The translations under genes were made by a program, and so were the position numbers. This document shows, piece by piece, positions 10,780-21,731 of a stretch of DNA of 64,000 nt. The notes beneath the pieces were generated by a model. It was not told the origin of the DNA and ran no database searches. It saw only the letters and a program-made list of their open reading frames with translations. Location of the stretch: assembly GCA_033398695.1 (NCBI GenBank), contig CM065816.1, positions 128,561,358-128,625,357 on the forward strand. Direction: 5' to 3'. Positions within the stretch are counted from its first letter, which is position 1. Every line of letters starts with the position of its first letter. Source of the stretch: Orobanche coerulescens (lineage: Eukaryota; Streptophyta; Magnoliopsida; Lamiales; Orobanchaceae).

Positions 10780-11411
10780 AATGATAATGGGCGTCTCTCT
10801 TGCATCTAGGATGGTAGAGTTAAAACCTCACAAACATTGTTAAGCAGCATATCACATTTGGATGTCTCGGTGAAATGTGACTTAGTCCACTGATATGGAG
10901 GCTTTGCTTCCAACCATGCCCAGGCTGCCTCATTCAAGTTTTTCAACTCCAACATCTTAGCCTTCTATTCACCTACTGTGCTGGCATTTGCGGCATCCAT
11001 GAGAGCAGTTTTGAAACTCAATCCTCTAAAGACACCTGACTTAAAATTCTCATGAAGATGTCTGACACAAAACCTATGCTCAGAATTTGGAAATGGTTTA
11101 CGCATTGCTTGAATAAATCCCTTCTGCTTATCACTCATGAATGTGTAATCAGTCCCAACACCAAGCTCTAAATCCTATTTCAGAACTTCCAAAAACCACT
11201 CCCAATTCTCCCCCGTCTCCTTACTCACGACAGCCCATGCAATAGGGTATATATTGTTGTTTGCATCTACCCCAATAGCAGTGAGCATAATACCCTGTAC
11301 TGGACCTTTTAAATGACAACCATCAACCCCAATTATAGGCCGACATCCAATTTTAAACCCCTTCTTCACAGCATCAAGACACATGTACACTATCAAACCT
11401 TGTCTGACCAT
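10780..11411 (-). pseudogene. MULE transposase catalytic domain (broken)
   Basis: Minus-strand sequence reads FKIGCRPIIGVDGCHLKG near 11310-11350, where the Asp of GVDG is the first catalytic residue of the MULE domain (PF10551 family pattern), then NNNIYPIAWAVVSKETGENW and WFLEVLK. A TAG follows at about 11175, after which TDYTFMSDKQKGFIQAM and HRFCVRHLHENFK continue the domain to about 11040. Further stops and frameshifts fall at about 10970 and 10790-10830. The enzyme would cut at the element ends. This copy is inactive. Confidence 0.82.
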
Positions 11412-12289
11412 TTTGATCTTCTACAGAGTTTATAAGAACAATTGACCCAGGATTAGACCTCTTTATTTCCTCAGCATAGTCCCACAGTTTGGCAAATTGA
11501 GCATTTCGATCTCCCTCAAGTTCTTTTAGAGCTATTCTTTTAGCCCTATACGCCTGTTGTCTGGATATATCCACTTTAAGCTCATCTATTGCATCTTGCC
11601 GAAAGACTTTCACCTTTCTATTGCGATCTATCACAAACTTTGATTTAGATTTCCTAGCTAACCACCTAGGCTTCATGTTCTTAACATGGAATGTTTCATC
11701 ACAATTATAACTATGAGTGCTCACATATCTCCTAATCTGCCAAGTATACTCATCCTTGAACTTTATCAGTGAAATGACCCACTTACATCCAACACTATCA
11801 CATTTTACATACAACCTAGTAGGAGCAGTTTTTATGAACTTCAAAGTCCTCCTAGTTCTAATTGCATGTGACTGCACTGCTTCTTTAAAAGATTTCTTCG
11901 AACTAAACAACATACCAAGTTCAAATTCTGGTTCAAATGCAACTTTAGGATTAAAAACAAGATAGTTTTCATCATCTTTCTCAACATCAGAGTCTTTTTC
12001 TTCATCAAAATCATTCCTGTCTAAATGCGCAACATCAACATCCTGTTCATTCTTCACCATCAGAATCTGGTATAATAATGTCATCGACTTCCTTTGACAC
12101 ATATGTATCATACTGTGTGTTATCATTATCTGGATTTTCACCAAATCTATAGTCAGAATCACACATATCATCAATATCACTATCCTCATTACCCCTTATC
12201 CTCACAATGAGCAGTAGAATTCCCAACACTACACTCGCCAGCATCATCCAAATTCTCATCCGTAGAATATTCTTGTAAATGAAAGACAA
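11374..12289 (-). pseudogene. MULE transposase N-terminal and MuDR-type DNA-binding region
   Basis: After a long acidic stretch near 11990-12280 (several short Asp/Glu runs, read in two frames) comes LGMLFSSKKSFKEAVQSHAI, then TRLYVKCDSVGCKWVISL and WQIRRYVSTHSYNC, the pattern of the plant MuDR transposase family: a conserved FxSxxxFKxAV entry and a Cys-Cys..His-Cys zinc-binding group. It continues through ARKSKSKFVIDRN and QAYRAKRIALKELEGDRNAQF. The frame shifts near 11400 before the catalytic domain. Confidence 0.78.
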
Positions 12290-12987
12290 CTTGTCTCATA
12301 CCTAGAGATACTAAACAAAAGTCTCTGACTTCCTCATCAGTTTTCAAGAGCTTAAAAGTATTGTTACTTATTATATAAATCTTTGGTTCCCCAGTTATGA
12401 AAAGCCACTAGTTGACTGCACTAATGTTAATCTGCTTAACTATAACATGGTCTAGCACAATTTTGCTTCCCCCAACATATTTTTCACTAGTTGACTGCAC
12501 TAATGTTCCTCCATATTTCAAAACAACTGATAGATAAACACCCAAAGGCTCTGCAACAATACAATCCAAAAAATAATACAATGAAAACCACCCAATGCTC
12601 ACCATAGTAACAATTTCAGAATACAATAAAACAGACTAATATAAAATATATTCTGAAAATTTCCAAATAGATCCAAAACCTCATTCCCATTCTCAAGATC
12701 CACGTCAAAACCCCACTTTTCAAAACCCCAAGCATAAAAAGCAATTGGAAATAACTTACTGTACATGAGTGGTGGTCTATTAATATTTTTCTTCTCCCGC
12801 AGTCTCACCATCGTCGCGTGGACCTTGCTTTCACCTTGCTTCAGCTTTCTTTCACCACGGTTGCAATGGATTTGGGACTAGCGTTCTTCGGTTTTTGGGG
12901 GCAGCCGATTGAATTTTTTGTTTTTTGAACAGCTTACCTTCTGTATTTGCAATAGAATTATTAAATTTACTTTTTAATTTATGTAAT
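12290..12987 (-). other. MULE subterminal region upstream of the transposase
   Basis: AT-rich with short minus-strand ORFs at 12408-12626 and 12599-12811 that I cannot link to a known domain. They may be remnants of the transposase 5' end. Confidence 0.4.
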
Positions 12988-13181
12988 GTGATAAATGTAT
13001 TGCTTAGTTGGCAGAGCCACGTGGCATCGGGCCAAATAAAATTAAATTAGCCCGGTTGGGCCCAAATATGGCCTCAAAATGATCAATTTTGTAGATATTG
13101 TCCTAAAACTGAAAGCCCGAAAATTTTTGGCCTATTATTGAAAAACACTAAAAGTTAGTGTCCTAAAAAAGCAATTTGCTC
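12988..13181. repeat. MULE right terminal inverted repeat
   Basis: Inverse of 9219-9412, ending GTTAGTGTCCTAAAAAAGC and AATTTGCTC at 13181. Confidence 0.9.
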
Positions 13182-13606
13182 TAGTTTCCAGCACTTAACG
13201 TTCGCCGGAGTTCTGAGTTTTGGAGAGCACCTAACTCAGAAACGTGTAGCAGTTGTATCTTGGGGACATATTGCCTGAGCCGTCTGCTCTTATACGGGGG
13301 CAAAATTATCTTACGGAAAGAGTTCTACCCGCCTCTGCTAAAGATTGTAATTTTCAATTAAGCCGAATCTCTATAAATCCTTGTGTCATTTAATTTCCGC
13401 TCTTTATATTTACGCTTCTGCACAACGTCATATATTCCGATTTGGTCCCAACATCACGAAATAATAGAAATATCCAAACAAACAAGCATAAGATTGAAAT
13501 CATCAACACAAGAATCCAAGTATCCAAAATAAAAACAAGAAATGCATGGAAATGTCGGTCTGTAGAAAAAACAGGATAATCATCATCCTGAAAAATGATC
13601 CACTAG

Positions 13607-15524
13607 TCAAGGTCGGCATCGGGAGGCGAAGGTGGAATCCCAAAATGAGTGCAGGCCCTTGACCATAAGCTTGATTTCCCTCGTTTCCTTTTCGAGTCTG
13701 TCCATAGGCATGTCCATCTGTGATGAGGAGCTCGCCCGACTGGGTCGAGAAGTGCCTGGCTGGGAAGACGAAGTGCGAAGACGAGGCCTCTCAGACTGAG
13801 TACCTCGAGATGAAACTCTATCCTTCGGACGAGGCAAAGCTCCACCATCAACCAAACGATCGTCATCCTTGAGGTAGGCCAAGTATACCCATCCACGGTT
13901 TTGTGTAGACCCGGCAAAATAGGCCCAGGCCCGCGGGCCGGGCCAGCCCGCCCGTTTTTGGGCGGGCATTGGGCTCCACATTTGTGGCCCAAAAAAAATG
14001 GGCCTTTTTGGCCCGGCCCAGTTTTTGCCCGCCCGATCAGGCCCGGCCCGCGGGCTGCCCGCCCGGCCCTTTTTTTTAATAGCTATGAGTAATTATAATA
14101 TTTAAATTTTTTTCTTATGTATTTTATTAGATTATATTACATCTATATGTTAATTATTGAGGTAATTTTATTTTTTTATGTGACTTTGTGATTACTTTGT
14201 AGTATATCACATCAATATATACTATTATTTTATGATTTTTTTTTAATTATTAGTAATAATAAATGATATAATGATCAAATAAAAATATTTGTATATTTAT
14301 TTTTTGATTGTGGTAATGTAGTAAATAATGTAATTATAAAATAAAAATAGTTGTATATTTGTTTTGTTTGATTATGATAGTGTAGTGAATAATATAATGA
14401 TTAATGATTTAAAAATTTTCGTGCATTTATTCAGAATATTATATTTCTTATTTTTCTTTAAAAAAAAAAACTTAAGGCCCGTGGGCCGGGCCACAGGCCT
14501 AATATTTTAGGCCCACAAAAAAAACGGGCCTTTTTGGCCCAGTCCAAAAAAAGCCCGCCCGTTTTTTGCCCGGCCCGTTTGGGCCGAGCCCGCCCGTTTG
14601 CCAGGTCTAGTTTCGTGTCTATAAATATTTCATTGTCCGAATGGTTCCTTCATGAACCAGACCTCCCCTAGTAATGGCTACCCCGTGCAGACCAGATAAA
14701 TCAACACCAGCGCTCTCAAAAATCTCTGTCAGAATAGACCCGAACGGCATTCTGGATTTTCGTTGACGATCTTTCCTTATATAACATTTCTTGTGAAAAA
14801 TAGATCCTTTCTCCACGAACCATTTCATAACAACTCGAGCAAAGTTAACTTGATGGTCGTTTAGAATATGATAGATAATCTCCATACAAATGTTAACTAA
14901 GCGTTGTTGTGCATTGACCTTTGTCATTAAAGAACGAGTGATAGCATCATGTAATAAACAGATATTTAATACAAAGTCATTATTCTCAAACTTGTCAAGA
15001 GTTAACTTCGAGCACAGCTTGAGACTTAAGAAAATCTCTGACAGTAAATTCGTTTACTCTTTCATGGTCCTCGTCAAACCAATCATCATTGGCAACTTCA
15101 GTATCGGGAACAAGATTTCCATCACATATAAGTCCTTCATTCGAACAATTCCGATAATTTCTTAGCATCAAGAGATATGGATTTTCCTTGAACCATATAT
15201 TGAATAACAGCAAGTCCGTCTGAATCATAACTTGTTAGAAAATTTGCATAAAATTCTCTAACACAATCTTCGAAAATCGGACGAGCAAAACTTACGAATT
15301 TGTTAATCCCAATCATATAAAAACTCTTCTATGTTCACTCCAATTGAATTTAAAGACTCGAAATCAAAATGATGACTCAGAGTTACCTCTTCGTCAACGA
15401 GAATTTCTTTGAAGATCTTTTCGGCTTGAGGATTTCGGAACTTGGGGCCATCGGTTGGATTGCTCGGATTGGATGAGGATTGGGAAGTTTCTCCTCTTCT
15501 CTTTTTCCCAGTTCTAGTAGCCAT
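13607..15524 (-). pseudogene. Element E ORF2, Transposase_32-like protein, split by MITE K
   Basis: Starts at ATG 15524 (MATRTGKKRRGETSQ) with FRNPQAEKIFKEIL close behind. It continues in pieces: NLVPDTEVANDDWFDEDHE near 15070-15120, then VNICMEIIYHILNDHQVNFA and RMPFGSILTEIFESAGVDL near 14640-14900, is cut by the MITE at 13906-14609, and resumes with GWVYLAYLKDDD near 13860-13890, ending at 13607. The N-terminus is similar to ORF2 of element D (MARTKK..DPEIHKIFNE), so both look like the 'putative plant transposon protein' family (PF20167) that occupies the env-like position of Athila elements. Function unknown. Several stops between 15230 and 15300 break it. Confidence 0.68.
13906..14609. 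mobile_element. MITE K: hAT-type non-autonomous element, 704 bp
   Basis: Ends are TAGACCCGGCAAA at 13906 and, reverse-complemented, TAGACCTGGCAAA at 14609. Flanking 8-bp direct repeats GTTTTGTG (13898-13905) and GTTTCGTG (14610-14617) differ at one base, the TSD length of hAT elements. Both ends are extremely GC-rich, with repeated GGGCCGGGCC and GCCCGCCCG words. The centre is AT-rich and has no ORF. It interrupts ORF2 of element E. Confidence 0.92.
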
Positions 15525-15666
15525 GATGTTTGATGTTGAAGAAATGGATGGAATCGGTGGTGTCGATCGTTTTTTGTAAGACAGGCGAGAGAGGCGACCA
15601 GAAACAATTTAGGAATTAGGGGGAAGTGAGAAAGAAAAGGGCAGGTCGTGAATTAAAGGAGCAGGG
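15525..15666 (-). other. Element E ORF2 leader
   Basis: Minus-strand leader of about 140 bp between the TTTAAA box and the ORF2 ATG, rich in C and T (CTTTTCTTTCTCACTTCCCC), typical of a plant 5' untranslated region. Confidence 0.5.
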
Positions 15667-15872
15667 TTTAAAGCACATTACGTACGTAATGCCCTGTTAC
15701 GTACGTAAATAAGGATAAATAACGTACGTTATAATATTTGGTAACATACGTAATGACATACCCAAAATAATCTGTCCAATTTGCTGTGGTGCATAGCGTG
15801 TGTAATCCTGGCCTGCGTTACATATGTAATACCTTTTACGTACGTAAATCTCTGAATATAACGGCCGTAACA
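15667..15872 (-). promoter_or_regulatory. Internal promoter-like TTACGTACGTAA array upstream of element E ORF2
   Basis: Three exact TTACGTACGTAA palindromes (one flanked as CATTACGTACGTAATG), plus AACGTACGTT, TTACATATGTAA, ACATACGTAATG and AACGGCCGTAA variants, lie between 15676 and 15872. On the minus strand they are followed by CTTTAAACC (15666-15674), a TATA-like box. The same motif set occurs in the visible part of the E LTR (63914-64000). I infer a second promoter for ORF2. Confidence 0.7.
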
Positions 15873-15959
15873 CTGACCAAATGAATAGTGAAGTTCTTCT
15901 GATGATATTCATTCGTTTTTCCATGACCATTTTTGCTGTATATGATGAGTATGCAAAAT

Positions 15960-17013
15960 TTAAAGTTGATCAACATGTCCCATTCCTAAATTTATACCAA
16001 TGAAGTTGAAAGCATTTTTGGGTAATGGTTTTGTAAGAATATCCACCAATTGTTCATTAGTACCAACAAATTGGAGACGCACATTCCTGTTTTGGACATG
16101 GTCACGAATAAAATGGTGATGAATTTCAATATGTTTTGTCCTACTATGCAGTATGGGGTTTTTGCTCAAATTTATGGCACTTGTATTATCACAAAAAAAG
16201 GTGTATTTTTAAGCTCAATGCCATAATCTAGTAATTGATTTTTAATCCATAAAACTTGTTCACATGCACTTCCCGCAACCGCATATTATGCTTCAGCTGT
16301 GGAAGTAGCGACACTAGTCTGTTTCTTACTACCCTGTGAAATTAGACAAGAAGTCATGAAATGACAAGTTCCAGTGGTGCGTTTTCTATCAATTTTGCAT
16401 CCATCAGAATCAGCATCACTATATGAAAAAAGTTCAAAATCAATGCTTGATGGATACCACAGACCTAAACCAGCAGTACCTTTTAAATATCGAAAAATAT
16501 GTTTGTAAGCAATAAGATGAGACTCTTTTGGATTGGCTTGAAAATGAGCACACACACAAGTAGCAAACATAATATCAGGCCTAGAAGCAGTTAAATAAAG
16601 CAGAGAACCAATCATACCTCGATAGTGTTTCTGGTCAATAGACTTACCTTTCTCGTCTTTGTCGAGTTTAAGATTGGAAGACATAGGAGTAGAAATTTCT
16701 TTGCACCCGTCCATCTTAAATTTCTTTAAGAGCTCATTGACGTACTTTGATTGGTGATTGAATATTCCGTCATTGAGTTGCTTAATTTGGAGTTCGAGAA
16801 AGTTTTCCAACTCTCCCATCATACTCATTTCGAATTCCCCCTTCATAAGATTTGAAAATTCTAGGGACAGAGATTCGTTAGTTGCTTGAAAAACAATATC
16901 ATCGACATAGATTTGGCAAATAAGCATATTATCACCTAAGTTCTTGATAAATAGGGTATTATCAACATTACCTCTTTTATACCCATTTGAAATAAGAAAA
17001 GAGCTTAGACGTT
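15960..17013 (-). pseudogene. pol: Element E RT palm, thumb and RNase H (C-terminal pol)
   Basis: From the right it resumes at ERLSSFLISNGYKRG, next to the insertion of F, then has the copia catalytic box QIYVDDIVF (about 16890-16920) with both aspartates, MSMMGELENFLELQIKQ, SLLYLTASRPDIMFA and, in RNase H, SYSDADSDGCKIDRKRTTG (about 16380-16430) and TSTAEA. An in-frame stop near 16286 and a frameshift separate the last block, KNPILHSRTKHIEIHHHF..ILTKPLPKNAF (15975-16165), which ends at 15960. MSMMGEL..LQIKQ is typical of the Sirevirus side of copia. Confidence 0.87.
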
Positions 17014-17018
17014 CATAC

Positions 17019-17989
17019 TGTTGCTACCCAAAATATTATCCGGAGATGATATTGCTGGAATGGATGAGTAGCAAACAAAATGCGAGAGCACGTCCGTGGG
17101 GAAGTAAATAACACAAGATTTGCCGGGGTTGTTAGTCCCGGGCTTGAATGCTCTCATGAGATGTTATTAATACGAATACGTTGGATTACAAATATTAATG
17201 TAAGAGTACAATTACAATGAGTGTAAATGTCCCTAGTTATCTAGCTCTTGAGTGCTGATGATTGCCGGAAGAACCAGAGTTGAAGCTCTGTGAGTTCTTA
17301 TTCTCCTTTCTGCCAACCGTCTTTGGGTTAAGAGGTTCTGAGAGTGAGAGATAGATAAATGTCCGAAGTTTATAGCATTTCCAAGAGAGAGAAGCCAACA
17401 TTGGAGCAGCGAGAATGCAGCCCTTTTCCGAAAGTCGGGAGTCCTCTATTTATAGGAGTTGGGATGCCTTTCATCCTGACGGGCGATCGCCTTTCTTGTA
17501 TTATAATAAGGGGGCGATCGTCTTTAAGCACATGGGCTGGTTGCCTCAAACTCCACGGCTGCAGCTGGCAGCCAGCTAAGCGAACCAATTAGATTACAAC
17601 ACGCATCTCTTGTCACTGTCTCGGAAGGTCCCACCTTGGACCTTTCGGCGGGTCTGTCGGTAGGTGAGAACATGGTGACAGGCTGGGGTCAAAGGGCCTT
17701 ATCCCGCGGCGCCTTTTCCGGATCTGCATGCGGGTCTCTATTCCGAGTTTCGGCCTTCGCAGACTTGGCGGATGTTGGTTTTACGTGGCATGGGGCGGTC
17801 GTCCATGATCGGGTACCTGGGACGATCGCTAGTTGTCGGGAGACGATCGCCTTGGGAGTCGATCGCTCGGTGTTGGGTCCTGTTCTGGGTCCTTCGATCG
17901 ACAAGTCTGCCTTAGTCTATTTGACTCTGGTTCGGTCGCCCGATCCTTGTGCCGATCGCCTGTTGAGGTGTATAAATCTCAACACAACA
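17019..17989 (-). repeat. Element F 3' LTR (971 bp)
   Basis: Starts TGTTGCTACCC on the plus strand and ends CAACACAACA. Near-identical to 20652-21621. A TATA box CTATAAATAG (minus strand, 17456-17465) lies downstream of GGCGATCGCC-type palindromes at 17485-17525. Apparent ORFs in both strands here (for example 17636-18055) are repeated in the other LTR and not genes. Confidence 0.93.
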
Positions 17990-18003
17990 ATTGCCCCCCA
18001 GCT
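17990..18003 (-). other. Element F polypurine tract
   Basis: Minus-strand AGCTGGGGGGCAAT directly abuts the 3' LTR start TGTTGTG. The same string precedes the 3' LTR of G at 40355-40368. Confidence 0.85.
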
Positions 18004-18962
18004 TGGTCCGATGTTGAAGACATGGGGTGAGGTGGTTCCACTGGCGATCGTTTAGGATAAACACGGGTGATTCGTTGAGCGGACTTTGGTCTCGGATTTG
18101 GGCGACCTGATCGTTTGGCGAGCTATCTTCGGTCTCGTTCTTATGATCTTCAATTTTGCAGATCCCTCGTGGAAAGTCGATTGCTTCGACCTTGAGGAAC
18201 CGTGCACGGTCGCGGAGTTCGATGGACCGACCTCCATGACCGTGTCTTGTGCGCGAGGGACATTCCACCTATAGGTTTGTCTCGCGACTCACTTTATTGT
18301 GAGGGTCCTCCGTTAGGCTGCGCCGGCCTCGTATTTAAACGAAGGGCGAGCGGTCTTGGTCTGGAGGAGTCCTTGCGCGGGGCGTCGTCGGATTAATCGA
18401 CTCCACGTCCGCGGCTTGTTAGCACTTTTTTACCTCGGATCGTCATGTTAGATGGCAATCCTCGACGGTATACGTTGTGACGGGGGTAGGGACGCGTCGC
18501 ATTGTCCGGGTCCACCATGTTAGATGATGAACCTTTGAGGGTTGGCGAGCGTGTCCACAGATTTGTTTGGAGGGTCCTTCGGCTACGCTCGCCTCATATT
18601 TAAACGAAGGGCGAGCGATCGCAGCCCAAAGGAACCATGCATGGACGAAGCTGTCGGTTCCATCGACTTCCAGGACCATGGCTGCACTCTTCTACCTCGG
18701 ATCGTCATGTTAGATGGCGATCCTCGACGGCATACGTTGTGCTGAAGGAGGCGATCTCGTGCCTAGGTCCATCATGTTAGATGATGAACTTTAGATGGCG
18801 AGCGAGTCCTCTATTTTTGGAGATGTTGCTTGGGCAGTAGCCTTTCGTTGTACTTTAGCCTTCAGGCGACCGTGTTTGATTCTGGCGATCGGACTGGGAG
18901 ACTAGCAATCGTCGTTATGACGCCGATCGTTGCACTTTGATCCTTCTCGCCCGAGGCTCCGG
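18004..18962 (-). other. Element F region between gag and 3' LTR
   Basis: Contains imperfect repeats with TTAAACGAAGGGCGAGCG near 18335 and 18600 and TCGGATCGTCATGTTAGATG near 18440 and 18700. Elements of the same set occur in G at 36200-36700. No ORF with a recognisable domain. Confidence 0.55.
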
Positions 18963-20523
18963 CTAAGTTACTAAACTGTCCAGCTTGACCTCCTCGAACA
19001 ATCTCCAGAGTTGTCTGAGGAGGTCGCGACATTGGTCGGTGTTGTGGCCGGGACTCTTGTGGTAAGCACAAAATTTGTTGAGGTCCATATGACCGTGGTC
19101 CCTTACCGCCTTCGGCTTGCTTAGCCGCTCGCGCCCCTGGATGGCGTAGAAAATATGAGCCGGAGACATATTGAGGTTGTGGTAGAGATTGGCTTCCACA
19201 TCCTCGAAGGTCCTGAAATCACCGGGTGGCTTGGCAACCGCCTTGTTGGACTTGGCGATCGTCGTCTCTGCCCCCTCGCCTTGGCGAAGGGAGGGCAACC
19301 TTCTCCTGACCAAAAAGTCTGCGGCCTTGGCGCGGAAGATTGCCTAGGTTGGGGGGATGTCCTTCGTAAGGTGCTTGAACATGGGCGAAAGACCATTGAA
19401 TCCCCCTAGGACCGAGTAGAGGGCGATCTCGTCGATTACGGGCTCGCCGTTGAGGATTATCTCATCCACCCGGTCGATGTAGTCTGTATCGGATTCGTCT
19501 TCCCCCTACCTGATTTTCATCATGCGGTGGGGACCTTCTGGTCGAGCGATCTTGGCGGCGAAGTACGTTGTGAAGTCGTAAGTCAGTTGTTCAAAGGAAC
19601 TGATTGATTGCGGTGGCAGTGAGATGTACCACCTATGGGCCAATTCGCCCAATGTTAACGGGAACATTCGGCACCTAGTCGCGTCTGATGCCCCGCATCC
19701 GGTCATGTAGATCCGGAACTTGCTCAGGTGAGTTTCGGGGTCCGATCTCCCCTCGTACAAGGGTGTTTGAGGAGGAGTGATCCTTGGCTGCATGGGGGCG
19801 AGTTCGATCCGGACCGCGAGCGGCTCGCTCGGCCAAGCGATCTTTCTTGGTGCCTGCCCCAGTTTCTAGGAGCGCCTTAATGCCGTCGAGCTGGCGTTGC
19901 ATTGCGGCCATCGCCGTAGCTTGGTCGCTTGCGGCTAGGCGCTCGGAGCGGGAGCCAAGGCGATCAAGCACTCATCCCCTGGCTCCATTGTAGGCGATGA
20001 GTTTGTCGCCGCCGATCTCGGTTCTTCGGCGAGGAGGAGCCAGATGGCTGGTCTGCCTTCTGGGAGTTGGGTAAGCTGAACTCCTGGTGACGGATTCGGG
20101 CTCCGTCGTCTCATGGCTGGGGCCAGAATGCCCCGACCGCCATGATGGGTCGCTGCCTAGGCGAATGAAAACGGAACCATCCCGCCTCGCGAGTGCCTCT
20201 GCTCGTGAATTGGGGCTTCCTGACGATCGCTCGACAAGTAACTCCTTGAGTTTCCATTTGCCCGCACGGCGGATGGCTGATGGGGTAATTGCGGGCGCAT
20301 CGAATGCTCTCCGTCGCTCCCTCATGATGGCCATAGCCTCCTCGATCTGTTCCGCGGTTTGGAACTGGTCGAGCAAGAGGCTGGGGCCGTCCCTCAGGCG
20401 CTGGATCGAGAGTCCCGCGTCTCCGAGGCTACCCTCTGCCGTAGGCTGGGGCTCGGACTGAGTCGGAATATGACGTCCGGCAGTTCTGAGAGTGGATCTC
20501 TTTGATGTGGTGGCAGACGTCAT
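18963..20523 (-). pseudogene. gag: Element F gag
   Basis: Start at ATG 20523 (MTSATTSKRSTLRTAG), matching the gag start of G (MTSAGTSKKATLRTAG). The N-terminal third contains LDQFQTAEQIEEAMAIM. The retrotransposon gag domain follows with TPLYEGRSDPETHLSKFRIYM and HRWYISLPPQSISSFEQL (19510-19790), then PAHIFYAIQGRERLSKPKA and a zinc-knuckle-like CAYHKSPGHNTDQC (about 19040-19080). Frames change near 19970, 19790 and 19500, where a TAG ends the main gag block. The protein would form the particle for element RNA. The decay means F could not supply its own gag now. Confidence 0.82.
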
Positions 20524-20640
20524 GATTCTGGAAGTTTTTCTTTGAAGAACAGTGAGTGTTTCTTCAAGTATATACCCCGGAGAACAGTGAGTGTACTTCG
20601 AGACGGTCGGAATGAAAATGAAGGTTAAGACACCCTTCCT

Positions 20641-20651
20641 CTGGCGCCAAT
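20641..20651 (-). other. Element F primer-binding region
   Basis: Minus strand AATTGGCGCCAG begins at the 5' LTR end. G has ATTGGCGCTAG at the same place. A TTGGCGCC start is usual in Tat-type elements. I do not assign the tRNA. Confidence 0.55.
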
Positions 20652-21621
20652 TTTTGCTACCTAAAATATTATCCGGAGATGATATTGCTGGAATGGATGA
20701 GTAGCAAACAAAATGCGAGAGCACGTCCGTGGGAAAGTAAATAACACAAGATTTGCCGGGGTTGTTAGTCCCGGGCTTAAATGCTCTCGCGAGATGTTAT
20801 TAATACGAATACGTTAGAGTACAAATATTAATGTAAGAGTACAATTACAATGAGTGTAAATGTCCCTAGTTATCTAGCTCTTGAGTGCTGATGATTGCCG
20901 GAAGAACCAGAGTTGAAGCTCTGTGAGTTCTTGTTCTCCTTTATGCCGACCGTCTTTGGGTTAAGAGGTTCTGAGAGTGAGAGATAGAAAAATGTCTGAA
21001 GTTTATAGCGTTGCCAAGAGGAGAAGCCAATAGTGGAGCAGCGAGAAAGCAGCCCTTTTTCAAAAGTCGGGAGTCCTCTATTTATAGGAGTTGGGATGCC
21101 TTTCATCCTGACGGGCGATCGCCTTTCTTGTATTATAATAAGGGGGCGATCGTCTTTTAGCACATGGGCTGGTTGCCTCAAAATCCGCGGCTGCAGCTGG
21201 CAGCCAGCTAAGCGAACCAATGAGAGTACAACACGCATCTCTTGTCACTGTCTCGGGAGGTCCCACCTTGGACCTTTCGGCGGGTCTGTCGGTGGGTGAG
21301 AACATGGTGACAGACTGGGGTCAAAGGGCCTTATCCCGCGGCGCCTTTTCCAGATCTGCATGCAGGTCTCTATTCCGAGTTTCGGCCTTCGCAGACTTGG
21401 CGGATGTTGGTTTTACGTGGCATGGGGCGGTTGTCCATGATCGGGTACCTGGGACGATCGCTAGTTTCCGGGAGACGATCGCCTTGGGAGTCGATTGCTC
21501 GGTGCTGGGTCCTGTTCTGGGTCCTTCGATCGGCAAGTCTGCCTTGGTCTATTTGACTCTGGTTCGGTCGCCCGGTCCTTTCGCCGATCGCCTGTTGAGG
21601 TGTATAAATCTCGACACAACA
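20652..21621 (-). repeat. Element F 5' LTR (970 bp)
   Basis: Mate of 17019-17989. TATA box at 21078-21087 (minus) with CGGGCGATCGCC (about 21113-21124) and GGGCGATCG (about 21145) upstream of it. Further CGATCG motifs at about 21455-21540. The TG end is mutated here (TTTTGCTACC against TGTTGCTACC). Confidence 0.92.
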
Positions 21622-21731
21622 CATACCATGCTCTCGGAACTTGTTTTAATCCATAGAGAGCTTTATAGAGCTTGTATACATGATCTGGATGATCATAGTC
21701 TTCAAATCCCGGTGGTTGCTTGACATACACC
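21622..21731 (-). pseudogene. pol: Element E RT middle fragment between L and F
   Basis: Reads [20 protein letters not shown] then [16 protein letters not shown], the classic copia RT block. It continues on the far side of F with ERLSSFL and on the far side of L with VIHEEV, which proves that both are insertions into one gene. Confidence 0.9.

Larger units (their letters stand above)
9219..13181 (-). mobile_element. Mutator-like element (MULE), 3,963 bp
   Basis: Terminal inverted repeats of about 190 bp: the left end reads GAGAAAATTGCTTTTTTAGG and the right end, reverse-complemented, GAGCAAATTGCTTTTTTAGG. Flanking 9-bp direct repeats are CAGTTTCGA (9210-9218) and TAGTTTCCA (13182-13190), 7 of 9 identical, the length expected for MULEs. 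A decayed MULE transposase is on the minus strand. It sits in the LTR of element H. Confidence 0.92.
6392..13452 (+). mobile_element. Element H: copia-type LTR retrotransposon, 3' end only
   Basis: Only the 3' end is seen: the last 30 codons of a copia RNase H region (7591-7683), a 3' untranslated region, a polypurine tract GTGGGGGAT just before 8232, and a 3' LTR from TGTTGGAAATTGG (8232) to GGTCCCAACA (13452). The LTR is interrupted by a MULE at 9219-13181. The 5' part must lie left of element A or be lost. H appears to have inserted into element E, whose ORF2 sequence resumes at 13453. Confidence 0.72.
8232..13452 (+). repeat. Element H 3' LTR, split by the MULE
   Basis: The LTR parts are 8232-9218 and 13182-13452. 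The first part carries a 28-bp tandem array and a TATA box CTATAAAAG (9104-9112). The second part ends TTCCGATTTGGTCCCAACA. TG and CA ends plus the preceding polypurine tract support the call. Without the MULE and one copy of its TSD the LTR is about 1.25 kb. Confidence 0.75.
17019..21621 (-). mobile_element. Element F: gag-only LTR retrotransposon (TR-GAG type), 4,603 bp
   Basis: LTRs at 17019-17989 and 20652-21621, TSD CATAC at 17014-17018 and 21622-21626. On the minus strand: 5' LTR, primer-binding region, gag remnant (20523-18963), 3' region and polypurine tract AGCTGGGGGGCAAT. No RT, RNase H or integrase sequence is seen anywhere, so it depended on another element. Gag and LTRs resemble element G. 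The gag type points to the Tat side of Ty3/gypsy (inference). It lies in the E reverse transcriptase. Confidence 0.9.

Noticed and set aside
17636..18055. 139-codon plus-strand ORF as a gene
   Set aside because: It lies inside the F 3' LTR and recurs in the other LTR (21220-21723) with changes. No domain, opposite strand to F.
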